The position numbers and the translations under genes were made by a program. A stretch of 64,000 nt of DNA from positions 25,503,254-25,567,253 of the forward strand of contig NC_087065.1 in NCBI RefSeq assembly GCF_963678635.1, written 5' to 3'. Shown piece after piece: positions 37,305 to 46,739 of this stretch. This DNA comes from Symsagittifera roscoffensis (Eukaryota > Xenacoelomorpha > Acoela > Convolutidae). Every line of letters starts with the position of its first letter. The stretch's first letter is position 1. The notes below the pieces were generated by a model, which was not told the origin of the DNA, ran no database searches, and worked only from the letters and a program-made list of their open reading frames with translations.

Positions 37305-37643
37305 TCAAAATTGACCATAAGTTTCAAAATAATCGCCAAAAATTGCCCTTATTATAATAAATTGGTATCTATGGACGCTAAAAGAGCCAATGGCAATTCC
37401 CAAAATTCGGAAAACCTCAATAGTTTTCTTGTAGAAAAACATAGATGCATTCGGAGAAGAAGTAACCAAAGATGGATGACATGGCCGACCTTGTCTGAAT
37501 AGTGTAAAGAGATTCTGTAGCCACTCAAAATTGAATACCCTATAAAGCAAAGTTTCGCATCCACTTGCATTCGTTCTCATCAGAGCCATAACAGCTCCAT
37601 AGAACAGCTCAGAAGCGACCACACGGTTTGAAGCTTGTTCCAT
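37305..37643 (-). CDS. Unrecognised ORF, 112 codons
   Basis: This minus-strand ORF has a true ATG at 37643. The first 75 residues have a natural composition (SELFYGAVMALMRTNASGCE, then RVFNFEWLQNLFTLFRQGR), while the last 30 look like AT-rich noise. The segment 37500-37850 is GC-richer than its surroundings, and another minus-strand frame (37609-37809) is open beside it. It may be an exon or a relic. I recognise no domain. Confidence 0.25.
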   Translation of the reverse strand: MEQASNRVVASELFYGAVMALMRTNASGCETLLYRVFNFEWLQNLFTLFRQGRPCHPSLVTSSPNASMFFYKKTIEVFRILGIAIGSFSVHRYQFIIIRAIFGDYFETYGQF

Positions 37644-37869
37644 GGTTTGTTGGTAGGCAGCTTCTATGGAATGTCACGGTAATTGACACCCTTGCCCTTA
37701 GTAGAATAAGCTCAAGCTCACTTTTTAACCCCGGAACGGTGGTGGCTGAGGCGGAAGAATGGAAATCTGACAAATATAGAAACTTTAACAATGATTTACT
37801 TTTTCTCAAACAAAAGCTTCAGGCTGTCTCTCCGGCCCTAGCATGGAGGTTTTATTTTTCTAATTAAGC

Positions 37870-39129
37870 TCTGTAAGAACTTGAGCACGTGTACCGATGA
37901 TCCCAGGGCACGCATTTTTCTTTAAAAAAGAATCACCTTCGCAATACATGTTGCGAACGCTGCCTGTGTACTCGGCACTATGAATCATAAATCTACTTTC
38001 AAAAAGTTTCTGATTTATAGGGCCAATGAAAAAACTCAGATTAGTATAAATATCTGATAGACACGTAGCTTCATTTCAGCTCAATCTTTGAGAGCTTATT
38101 TCAACTCCTGTTTAATCTGTGCAGGTGTTGGTTTTCTCAATCTGGTGGACTTGATCCCCAAAGATCTGACTCTAATTTCTTCTATCTACATTTTACTTTA
38201 CTCTCCCAAATCCAAAAAACTCTTAGAATTTTGACATCAAAATGTGATGAGGGGACTCTTGACTGTAATCTGGTTCACCATGGTACTTTTAACGTTCTGA
38301 TTACTTGGAAAAAAAAGGTCGAACACCTCAATCCAATTAGGAGAAAACAAGAGTTAAATTTTAGTATGCTACTGTTATAAATGATCAAATGAAAGAGCTA
38401 GCCTATATCTCTTGAACAATGAGCATGTGCATCGGATTACACTTTGTGAGTTAAGAGACCAGTTAATCCTAATTTGTTTCTTAGGGAATTTCTTTATGGA
38501 GGATCCGCTTTTGGGTTCATATTATTTCAAACACTTTTTGAAACATAAGTTTTCTTTGTGTTCAGTTTTTTTTTTCAGTTTTATACAGTGTTCAAGGACG
38601 CGCTGCACAGGTTAAAGTTTCCAGAGTGAGCAGATAAACTTGATTTTCAACTTAATAACGTGTTCACATGCGCAAAAAGTATGGCCGGTTACTCTGCAAG
38701 GAGAATGTTCCGACCATAGTCTTAAAAAACATGTAATACGTTTTTTTTTCATATAGACTTTGTTTATTTAGCACGATGTGATAACAGGAGGTGAAAAAAA
38801 AGCGGATTAGAAAAATTTGACGGTCAGAAAACAATTGAGTTTATTGAAAAAAAAGTAGAAAAGTGAACTATTGTCGATTTTTTTAATTCCAAAAGGGCGC
38901 TAAAATACTTTTAAAAAACTAACGGTGCTCGAAAAAACTAGGTTATTTCACATTTTATTTCGAGTTTTTGCAGGCTTTTAAGCCATTAAAGTAAGCAAGG
39001 TAAGCCTGATCGCTCGAAGTAAGATGGAAAACTGAAATTTTCAGACCAGATTTTCTCGATACTGGGAATTTTTTTTGAAACTTTTTAATTTAGTTCAAAA
39101 AACGACTAAGGGTTTCAAAATAATGTATT
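37870..39129. other. AT-rich non-coding stretch
   Basis: No supported gene or repeat was seen. Confidence 0.45.
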
Positions 39130-40560
39130 ATTGAGTATTCTTCGATGTTTTTTCGTAGCAGCTATTTTTGCCTAAAAGAAAGAAAAAAAAACTAAAACAC
39201 TCCGGAATGGCCGGAACAAGAAGTTTCGATCAGATTAATCAAAAAAATATTGTCAACAAAAACAAGAGAAGCCTTTTTATTTGAAGTAGTGCAGATTATC
39301 ACAGCCACGTTCTTCAAAATGCTGCCAAAAGGTTTTTCTTCGAATTAGTCGTTTTTATTGTCGTTATTAACAGTTTTTTACAAACTAGACTATAGTCTGT
39401 AGGGCATAAATGCCAAAATTTATCTTCAAAATAGAAGAAAAAGAACAAAAAAGCTTACAACAAAAGATTTTTTTCTAAACTCCTTTTGCAAAAAAATTAC
39501 TCTTGCGATTGGCAAGCATTTCAAACTGGAAAGTCAAACAGACTTTTTTTGGAAAACAAACTGTTTAACAGTTTCACTTGTACGCTGTGCCTCGTTTTTT
39601 TTGTACAATCTTAATACATGTAATTTCATCAAGTCGACGCAAAAGTGTGCCAAATTTTTTCGTACCACATCAGTAATAATCAAAACAAGCCAGTAAGATA
39701 CTTTGTTTCCATTTCTCGTTACACATGATAAAAAAGGACAAGGCAACGATGAGAATAGAGTTTTAAATTATTCAGAAAGATGCGAGTTCATGTGGTCTTC
39801 GGCTTCAAAAACACTTTCTTTCAGTTCTTGTTTGTTTTTCGATTGCGTACCATCGTAAACCATTGAACTCAACAAGCTTCATACGTTTTCTATAATGTTG
39901 AAGTCCGAGCTTCTGCTGGGTTAAGGTAAAATTTCATTTCCCGTCTCCTCGAAAAAGTCCAAACAACTTTTTATTGAAACATGAATACTGCAATTGTCTT
40001 GCTGCAGAACGAAACCATCGGGGAGAAAAACTCTCATAAAAGGGATGGCAGTGCCGTTAATAAGCTTGCTCTAGGTGTCTGAATTGAAAATTTTCCAGTT
40101 GTCGGTTCCGTCTAGGTTTAATTTTTTTCATCCGTAAAAACGACTTAATCCCAGTTTTTTGGTTTAGTCAACCATTCAGTGAAATTTGCTTTTTTCTTAC
40201 ATTTATCTCATTCTCACTGAAGCCCGATGAACCGTTCTTCTGCTGATTTTGAGGGCTGTCTCCCTCAGGACTTTTGAGGCTGTCACCCTTTCTTTGCGTT
40301 TTTTCAATAGAGCAATGCATCATTTTATACACCCTTTGTTGAAGCCAACGGCCGCATGCTTGGGTCCCCGCTTTGCTTTTACTCTTGAATAGTCATTCTT
40401 GATCATATACTGCACTGTTGACTTTGGTAAATGCAGTTCTTGGCTGATTCGGCGATTTGAAAAACCATTTGCATGTTTTCCTTTCGCTAACTCGACAATC
40501 TTGCGTGAGTGCATGTCAAACACTGACTGTCAATCAAGTTCGAATAGCTACTTGCTATAT
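39130..40560 (-). mobile_element. Tc1/mariner-type transposon relic with broken transposase
   Basis: Reading the minus strand from about 40523, an N-terminal helix-turn-helix domain (RKIVELAKGKHANGFSNRRI, then HLPKSTVQYMIKND) is followed by a second HTH-like stretch (KERVTASKVLRETALKISRR). Catalytic-core pieces of a DDE transposase come next: KKLNLDGTDNW, LQQDNCSIHVS and SRSSDFNIIENV. Stops and frame changes interrupt it (for example at about 40320 and 39925), so it is inactive. The distal 820 bp is duplicated at 35275-36098. Terminal inverted repeats were not identified with certainty. Confidence 0.85.
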
Positions 40561-41868
40561 TAATTGTAAACAAAGACATTATCCTAGTTCGTTCGTGACA
40601 TTTTTCAAGAAAAACCTAAGGATACGAAAAAAAAATGTTGTCAATTTTTGTCTTTAAACAAGTGTTTACCATGTATTAAGATGATTAGAAAAATTAGTTT
40701 TATTTTTAATTTAAAAATAATTTGTTTATAATGAACTCAAACTTCTCTGTGTGTCCGACAATTATCCTGAAGATGAAGATTACACCTTAACTATTTGTTT
40801 TGACCTTGAACTATTTGTTTTTTCTTACTGGAAATTTTACTCTCCAAAAAAGGTCGGCCTTAAGTTTGTCTGCTTATGCTGCATTGGAATTGAGTTGTGT
40901 CTACGCAATTTCCAATAAAGTTGATTTGTGTTTCGAATTGTTTCTACAATTTTTTATTTTATTAGCTTGTAAGGTTTTTTGCTAATTTTTGCAGTTTTTC
41001 TTTTTTTCCTCAAATTTGTGTTCCGTCTTTAATGATTACGACGTGTGTTTCATTGTCATAGTCGCACACTTTGAGGTCTTTTCACTTTTCAAAAAAGCAT
41101 AAAATTAATGCTCAATTCCAAAGCGCACAAAACGCTTAAATTGTTAGAAAATAATCGATAGTTCAAAATTTTCTTTAAAGTGCTTAAGTTTCGTTGGCTC
41201 AGATGCCCCCTGTTAGTTATTTATTGAAATGAGTTTTGTTATTTTTTAAGCTGTATAGAACAAATTTTACAGACAGTGTAGAAACTGCAGATTTTTTTCC
41301 CTTACAGCAAAGACAAAAGACTAGTGACTGACACAACTGGTACAATAAATGCAGAAAAACATGTTTAAGAAAACTTAAGTTTTTTTCATGATAGTTTTCC
41401 ATAAGACACCTAGTTGGGTCCTTTTTATCTTGGTTCAGAAAAAAAACATTTTTTCCTCTTTTTTGATGGGGAATAAATTACATTTGTGGAAAGTTGTTCA
41501 ATAAAATGTGCCCATTATGCAAAAACTTAGCTTTTCATAAAGGAGGGTTTTTGCGGACTGGCTATTGCAGAAAACAGTAAGAACAAATTTAATTGTTCTC
41601 TCATGCAAACAAAATTTCAATTTTGTGTTAATAAATTGAGCCCACCTTTAGTAACCAGAAAAGCTGTTTTTGAAATTTTAGAAACTGGTGAATGTATAAT
41701 GATGATTTGTAATCAAGCAATAAACGAACAGGTAATTTGCTTTGTTCAAAATTTGATTTTGACAATTTTGAAGATTGAAGTTTGGACACAACATAGCAGG
41801 CTTTAGTTGGTTGTCAATGAGGACGCCTAAATAATTAACTTCATCAACCTCGTTTATAGTTTGATCAA
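40561..41868. other. AT-rich non-coding stretch
   Basis: No supported gene was seen. Short ORFs on both strands have no motif. Confidence 0.45.
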
Positions 41869-42908
41869 CTATGTGTTATCTGACAAACATACATCATAAA
41901 TTTGTCTTATATGGTACAGAATCTGATTGGCGATTCAAGGTGCGATCCAGGGACCTCTTTTGTTTAACTTATATGTCAGTGAGATGTATAAAACGGTAAA
42001 ATTTGATATCATGCAATTTGCAGATATTACAAAACTGCTGAAATGCGGTCAAAATTTGGACCAATGTAAAAAAATCTGGAAAAAAACATCCATATTTTGC
42101 TGGTTTTATTTTACTTCATTCTTTTTAAAATGCGGTCAAAATTTGGACCAATGTAAAAAAATCTGGAAAAAAACATCCATATTTTGCTGGTTTTATTTTA
42201 CTTCATTCTTTTTATTTTACTCCATTCATGTATAAAACGGTAAAATTTGATATCATGCAATTTGCAGATATTACAAAACTGCTGAAATGCGGTCAAAATT
42301 TGGACCAATGTAAAAAAATCTGGAAAAAAACATCCATATTTTGCTGGTTTTATTTTACTTCATTCTTTTGAAATGCGGTCAAAATTTGGACCAATGTAAA
42401 AAAATCTGGAAAAAAACATCCATATTTTTGCAGATATTACAAAACTGCTGAAATGCGGTCAAAATTTGGACCAATGTAAAAAAATCTGGAAAAAAACATC
42501 CATATTTTGCTGGTTTTATTTTACTTCATTCTTTTTAAAAATCAATCAGGATAAAATTGAAAAATTTTGGAATATTTAAAAAACTCGGCGTATTTAGTAT
42601 TTTTTTTTAATTATTCCAAAATTTTTCAATTTTATCCTGATTGATTTTTAAAAAGAATGAAGTAAAATAAAACCAGCAAAATATGGATGTTTTTTTCCAG
42701 ATTTTTTTACATTGGTCCAAATTTTGACCGCATTTCAGCAGTTTTGTAATATCTGCAAATTGCATGATATCAAATTTTACCGTTTTATACATCTCACTGA
42801 CATATAAGTTAAACAAAAGAGGTCCCTGGATCGCACCTTGAATCGCCAATCAGATTCTGTACCATATAAGACAAATTTATGATGTATGTTTGTCAGATAA
42901 CACATAGT
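41869..42908. repeat. Inverted duplication of a LINE fragment, with internal tandem copies
   Basis: The right arm (42607-42908) reads in reverse complement the same sequence as the left arm (from 41869, starting ACTATGTGTTATC). The left arm is longer because a unit of about 85 bp (AAATGCGGTCAAAATTTGG and following) occurs about five times (near 42043, 42129, 42286, 42370 and 42457), with partial copies of its upstream part between. The spacer between the arms is about 45 bp (42563-42606), so the DNA could form a large cruciform. Confidence 0.85.
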
Positions 42909-43262
42909 AAGGCTTATGACAGTTGAATCAGAACCTAGCTAATCCACTTTCACCAACAGAAAATAATGATCATTTGAGTCGAAGGCTTTAGATAAAAAGA
43001 AGAACACCCGCAACCATCGAATTAAAATTGACTTTTGTTCCGATTGATTTTAATAAAAACATTTGAGCATCTGTAGTAGAAAAACTTTTCGAAATCCAAA
43101 CATATGTTTTTTCTTTAATTGGGAAATATCTAGATACTCGATAGAATGTTGTGAAAAATGGTTCAACTATTTTTGCCAGTGCAGGATTAATAGATTTTGA
43201 ACTGTAGTTTGTTGCATCTCTGGTAACTCTTCTTTCGAAAAAGGTGCTATGTTAGCCATTTT
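42560..43262 (-). pseudogene. LINE reverse-transcriptase relic (non-LTR)
   Basis: Minus-strand pieces in different frames follow the order of a LINE RT. An upstream region resembles the NYRPISLLP motif (RDATNYSSKSINPALAKI, about 43200), then comes a KSFSTTDAQMFLLKSI piece (about 43085), a relic of motif A near 42980, motif B (GAIQGPLLFNLYV, about 42840) and motif C (MQFADITKLL, about 42760, with the usual DD changed). It has many stops and is dead. Its distal 300 bp is the right arm of the inverted duplication. Confidence 0.75.
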
Positions 43263-44330
43263 AGGTCTATCCGGTTTGAGAGCGAGGTGTTCATTAACTA
43301 ATTGGGTTAATGAAGAAACTAATTTTTGGCCGAATCATGTAAGGTTCAGGCTGGTAGTTAAGAGAGGCCCAAGAATTTTTTTTACTCAAAGAGGGAAGAA
43401 AGTTTAATTTTTTATATCTGGTAACAAACCTGAAGAGGAAGACACTTTTTGGGTTTGCAAAAGTTGGTTTTAAATTCTATCAAAAACTCGCCTGATTTAC
43501 TGATTTAAAAACTAGGGAAAATCACATTGTTTTATATCAATTATTTATAGCCACATGGAGAACCATTATCGAAGGAATGTCACAAGTCATTTTGCTGCCT
43601 TTCTATGCTTATAAGATTCCATTTTAATCATCCAATCCAATCTATCTGATGAGGCTGATATAGTAAAATAGTTGTAAGACTTGTCGTAATCTTTTTTGTA
43701 TTAACTGGACACTGTAAGCTTCGGTTCCCTACATTTTTCGAAACTTTTCTCATTAATAACTTTTGCGTTTCTTGAATTTTATCGATTAATCTGATGTATT
43801 TGTTCTTTTTCTGAACTAAACAGCTGAATGGTTTTTTTAATCAAAAAAGTAAATAGTTTTCATGTTTTTTATTAAATTGATTTGTATAATTTTTCGTAAA
43901 GCGAGCTCATCACTTTTTAGAGAGCAGTCGAACGCGAAATTGTCTATTGCTTTTCAACTGGTGTAATAAATATCAACAAGTCTGGTAGTTGTAAAACTGT
44001 TGCCTTTTGATAGACCATATAGACATAGTATCCTATCCAATTTTGCTTATGATCTCTGTTCAGATATTTAAAGTTATTGTCGACTATACCCTATTATTGC
44101 CTATGCCTGCCTTATCAATGTCTTTTGCAAGTTGTTCAAGAAAGTCAGTAGATCATTTTTTAATATGACACTAAGATAAACCAATATCAAAAGCTTGTTT
44201 TCGATTAACTCGAATATCAACCCACAAACTTTCAGAAAAAAAAGGTTTAAATCAGGTCTCAAACAATCGTTTATATTTTGGCGCTAAAAAAGTCCTCTCC
44301 TTTTTTTGTTTGACTGATCCCAGTCCGTAT
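43263..44330. other. AT-rich flank of the giant retroelement
   Basis: No gene was recognised. This is the genomic DNA next to the 3' LTR; the bases immediately before the LTR (CCGTAT) include the candidate target-site duplication, whose partner lies outside the window. Confidence 0.5.
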
Positions 44331-45246
44331 TGTAACATTCGCCCGGAAGATACATATCGACGGAAAATAAAACTAAGTCCTAAGACGACTGGCTAACGTC
44401 TAAACAGATGCTTTTCACCGTCTCTACCAAGCCAGTACTTTCGGTGGTCTTTTCTAACATCGGGTCGACAAAAACGTTACTGCTTTCGGCTTCAGTCAAA
44501 ACACTCAAATTAACTTAATTACATGCAGAAATAGTGAGCTCATGGCTGGGTCTCAGTATCCCCAGACCACGAAGTCACTCCTAAAAGCAGGGCTACTACT
44601 ACTTATCATATTACTATTGTTTTGTTCAGTAGATAAAAATCATCATCTCCATCGAAGATGGATCAACCCTTTCCCCCAACTCCTAGCTTCTCATCCTTAT
44701 CAAAATGAATCTAGTTGCTAATTAAATTCAAATCAGGACATGACAAGAAGCTAAAAGTCTATATAAAAGGATAAAAGTCTCAGTTCCGAAACCCTTCCGG
44801 ATTCTTGAATCCACTGAATCAAGCTCGTTAATCTTGATTTCTTTTTAATCCGGAAGGCTGTCCTCCACCCTTCACCGTTGTCCGCAACGGCCTTGCAACT
44901 ATTGTAGCGACACAATAGTTGCAACTCGGAACCTTCTCTGCTATTCCTGCAATCTGCTGTTGTTTTTTGATCACGATTCTCGTAGTTATCGTCCGCGCAA
45001 CTAATGTTGTTGTGTTGTTTTCCAGCTTTTCTGCCAAAATGGCCGTTTCTGACGTTTCTCAGAAATGTTACGTAATCACTTCGAAAATTTAAAAATTAGC
45101 AATTTCCGAATCCTTTAATCCTCACGTTTTGTCCAATCGTCCAAATAACGTTCTTAATTCTCAATAATCACCAATCCGGAAGGCTCGCTGCTAAAAATTC
45201 GAATTCCGCAGAGATTGCATTTTGGCCATTCTGGTCGAATGTCACA
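44331..45246 (-). repeat. 3' LTR, 916 bp
   Basis: On the minus strand it begins TGTGACATTCGACC (45246) and ends GGGCGAATGTTACA (44331). The two ends are near-perfect inverted repeats of each other and obey the TG...CA rule. A purine-rich tract sits directly upstream. The LTR contains three copies of the CCGGAAGG motif. A TATATAAAAGG sequence at about 44760-44770 reads as a textbook TATA box on the plus strand, opposite to the element, so promoter direction is uncertain. The small ORF inside it is not a gene. Confidence 0.85.
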
Positions 45247-45260
45247 TACTCCCCTGACAG
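45247..45260 (-). promoter_or_regulatory. Polypurine tract for plus-strand DNA priming
   Basis: On the minus strand the sequence just before the LTR is TCAGGGGAGTA followed by the LTR's TGTGAC. This is the expected place and composition of the primer site for second-strand synthesis in LTR elements. It is short and ends in TA, so it is slightly atypical. Confidence 0.6.
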
Positions 45261-45412
45261 TCCGGTCAATGTCCTCATTGAATCACGCAATGTTCGTAAA
45301 ATAGATACAGTGTCATCGAACAGAATTTACAAAATGCACGAAATTACCTTTATCCACGTCACATCGACTCACTGCAGAACATAAATGGCATCATACTACA
45401 TCACTATAGCCT

Positions 45413-45694
45413 TCAAATTCTTTCATTAATCTGCACATTGAGGATATGACCTAAGATAAAACATATTTTCTGGCTTCCAATGTCAAGGTCCCGATTAAAA
45501 CTTTTTCTCTTAGATTTAAAAGGTGTTGGCTTGCAGGACAGTCCTGCCAACCAACAAGCTAAAATTTTCCTACTATGCTTTTCCCTTCGGAAATCCTGCT
45601 TGTTATTGTCCTGAATACTAAAACTAAGAAACTCGGTGGTTAGCAAGAACAATGAAACAATCTCCCTCTTTGAGAGATTACTCAAGCCTTCCAT
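45413..45694 (-). CDS. Small ORF in the 3' region of the giant element, unknown
   Basis: It has a true ATG at 45694 and 93 codons. The N-terminal third is hydrophobic (REIVSLFLLTTEFLSFSI), and the rest is Lys/Arg-rich and then hydrophobic again. It lies between the last large ORF and the polypurine tract. It could be a small membrane-associated accessory protein, or chance in a 3' UTR. Composition is more AT-rich than the large ORFs. Confidence 0.3.
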   Translation of the reverse strand: MEGLSNLSKREIVSLFLLTTEFLSFSIQDNNKQDFRREKHSRKILACWLAGLSCKPTPFKSKRKSFNRDLDIGSQKICFILGHILNVQINERI

Positions 45695-46065
45695 GTCACC
45701 ACAAAGTTATCAGTTCTCCTAGCTGATTAAAAACAGTCATGCAGGCTGGAATATTTTAATATACTCCTTCACTTAAGCCTTTCTAAATAAATAGTAAGTG
45801 AGTGTCTCTAAAGCCACTCCACTAAAACCAAAATGCAAATTTATAAATGCAACAATTTCAAAACTCAACTAAATGTTTCAGTTTTCAATTACAACTTGGT
45901 TGCTTGGTTTCTCACTTGAGTTTTTTCAAACACATAAAACAACTGTTTTAACTTTTTCATCATTACTCCGTTTTTGTTTTTGTCTTGTTTCGCCGTTTAG
46001 AAGTTCTAAAACTTCTAAATTCTTCTAATTTCGTCTCTTTTTCCATCTTGCTTTTCGGTCATTCG

Positions 46066-46566
46066 TCAATGCTCCATTTCTTCCTCCTGTGATACTGACT
46101 CTGCACTCTCAGTCTCCGAATCTTGTAACACATCATTAGCAATCCTGACGCTGCTGGAAGCCGTCCTCCAACACTTCTGCTCTTCTACCCTCTGTTTACA
46201 ACAAGGTAGGGGATCCACGTTAGATTCTCTGTTCCTGCAGAAGCTGTTGTGGAGACACAACGTCACGTTTCTCTCCAAATCTTCCTTTAACATCTCTGCC
46301 TTCTCCTTTCCACTACGTTCACTCGTCCTGGAAATTCTTTTCACAGCGGTGGTCACTGCATTCCGATGAGTCACGAGAGCTCGCTTGAAAGCTCCTGCTC
46401 CAATGTCCAGCTGATATTCACTGTACACCCTGCCGTGCTTCGACATATGCTTTTTCGCATACTCGTACAACCATGCAGTCATGTGAGCTCTGAACCATGG
46501 CATCAATCGTTTCCTTGCCCATATCTTCTTCACTTCCATCGGAATGTTTAGAATTTGCACATTGTC
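46066..46566 (-). CDS. ORF H of the giant element: unknown, acidic tail
   Basis: The frame is open from 46566; the first ATG is a few codons in (46539). About 164 residues: a basic, aromatic-rich N-terminal part (ARKRLMPWFRAHMTAWLYEY), a Cys-containing middle, and a Ser/Glu-rich acidic tail (SETESAESVSQEEEMEH). The start overlaps the end of the preceding small ORF by 19 nt in another frame, so it is either a separate overlapping ORF or the displaced end of the same reading frame. I recognise no family. Confidence 0.55.
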   Translation of the reverse strand, partial: DNVQILNIPMEVKKIWARKRLMPWFRAHMTAWLYEYAKKHMSKHGRVYSEYQLDIGAGAFKRALVTHRNAVTTAVKRISRTSERSGKEKAEMLKEDLERNVTLCLHNSFCRNRESNVDPLPCCKQRVEEQKCWRTASSSVRIANDVLQDSETESAESVSQEEEMEH

Positions 46567-46730
46567 TCAAAAAGATCTAAATCTTTTAGACAATCTAACT
46601 TCCGCAACTGTTCTCTTGTCGGTGTCTCCTGTCTGTTATTTTCTCTCACATGAGCTTCCAGCCATCGTATCGCCATCATAACTCCCACTATCACTATTGT
46701 TACGGGCTGTGATGAATCTGGTAAACCCAT
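46548..46730 (-). CDS. ORF G of the giant element: short hydrophobic-plus-charged segment after an in-frame UAG
   Basis: This lies in the same frame as the 778-residue ORF, beginning 9 nt after that ORF's UAG stop (46742-46740); the true ATG is at 46730. It has 60 residues: a hydrophobic stretch (VTIVIVGVMMAIRWLEA), then charged residues. It could be reached by reading through the UAG, by re-initiation on the nearby ATG, or it may be the natural C-terminus of the upstream protein if the UAG is a mutation. The hydrophobic run is at the lower limit for a membrane segment. Confidence 0.5.
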   Translation of the reverse strand: MGLPDSSQPVTIVIVGVMMAIRWLEAHVRENNRQETPTREQLRKLDCLKDLDLFETMCKF

Positions 46731-46739
46731 GGAGAGCAG

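Noticed and set aside
44828-45037. 69-codon ORF inside the LTR
   Set aside because: It lies wholly in the LTR, is low-complexity (Thr/Gln/Arg) and has no counterpart elsewhere in the window.
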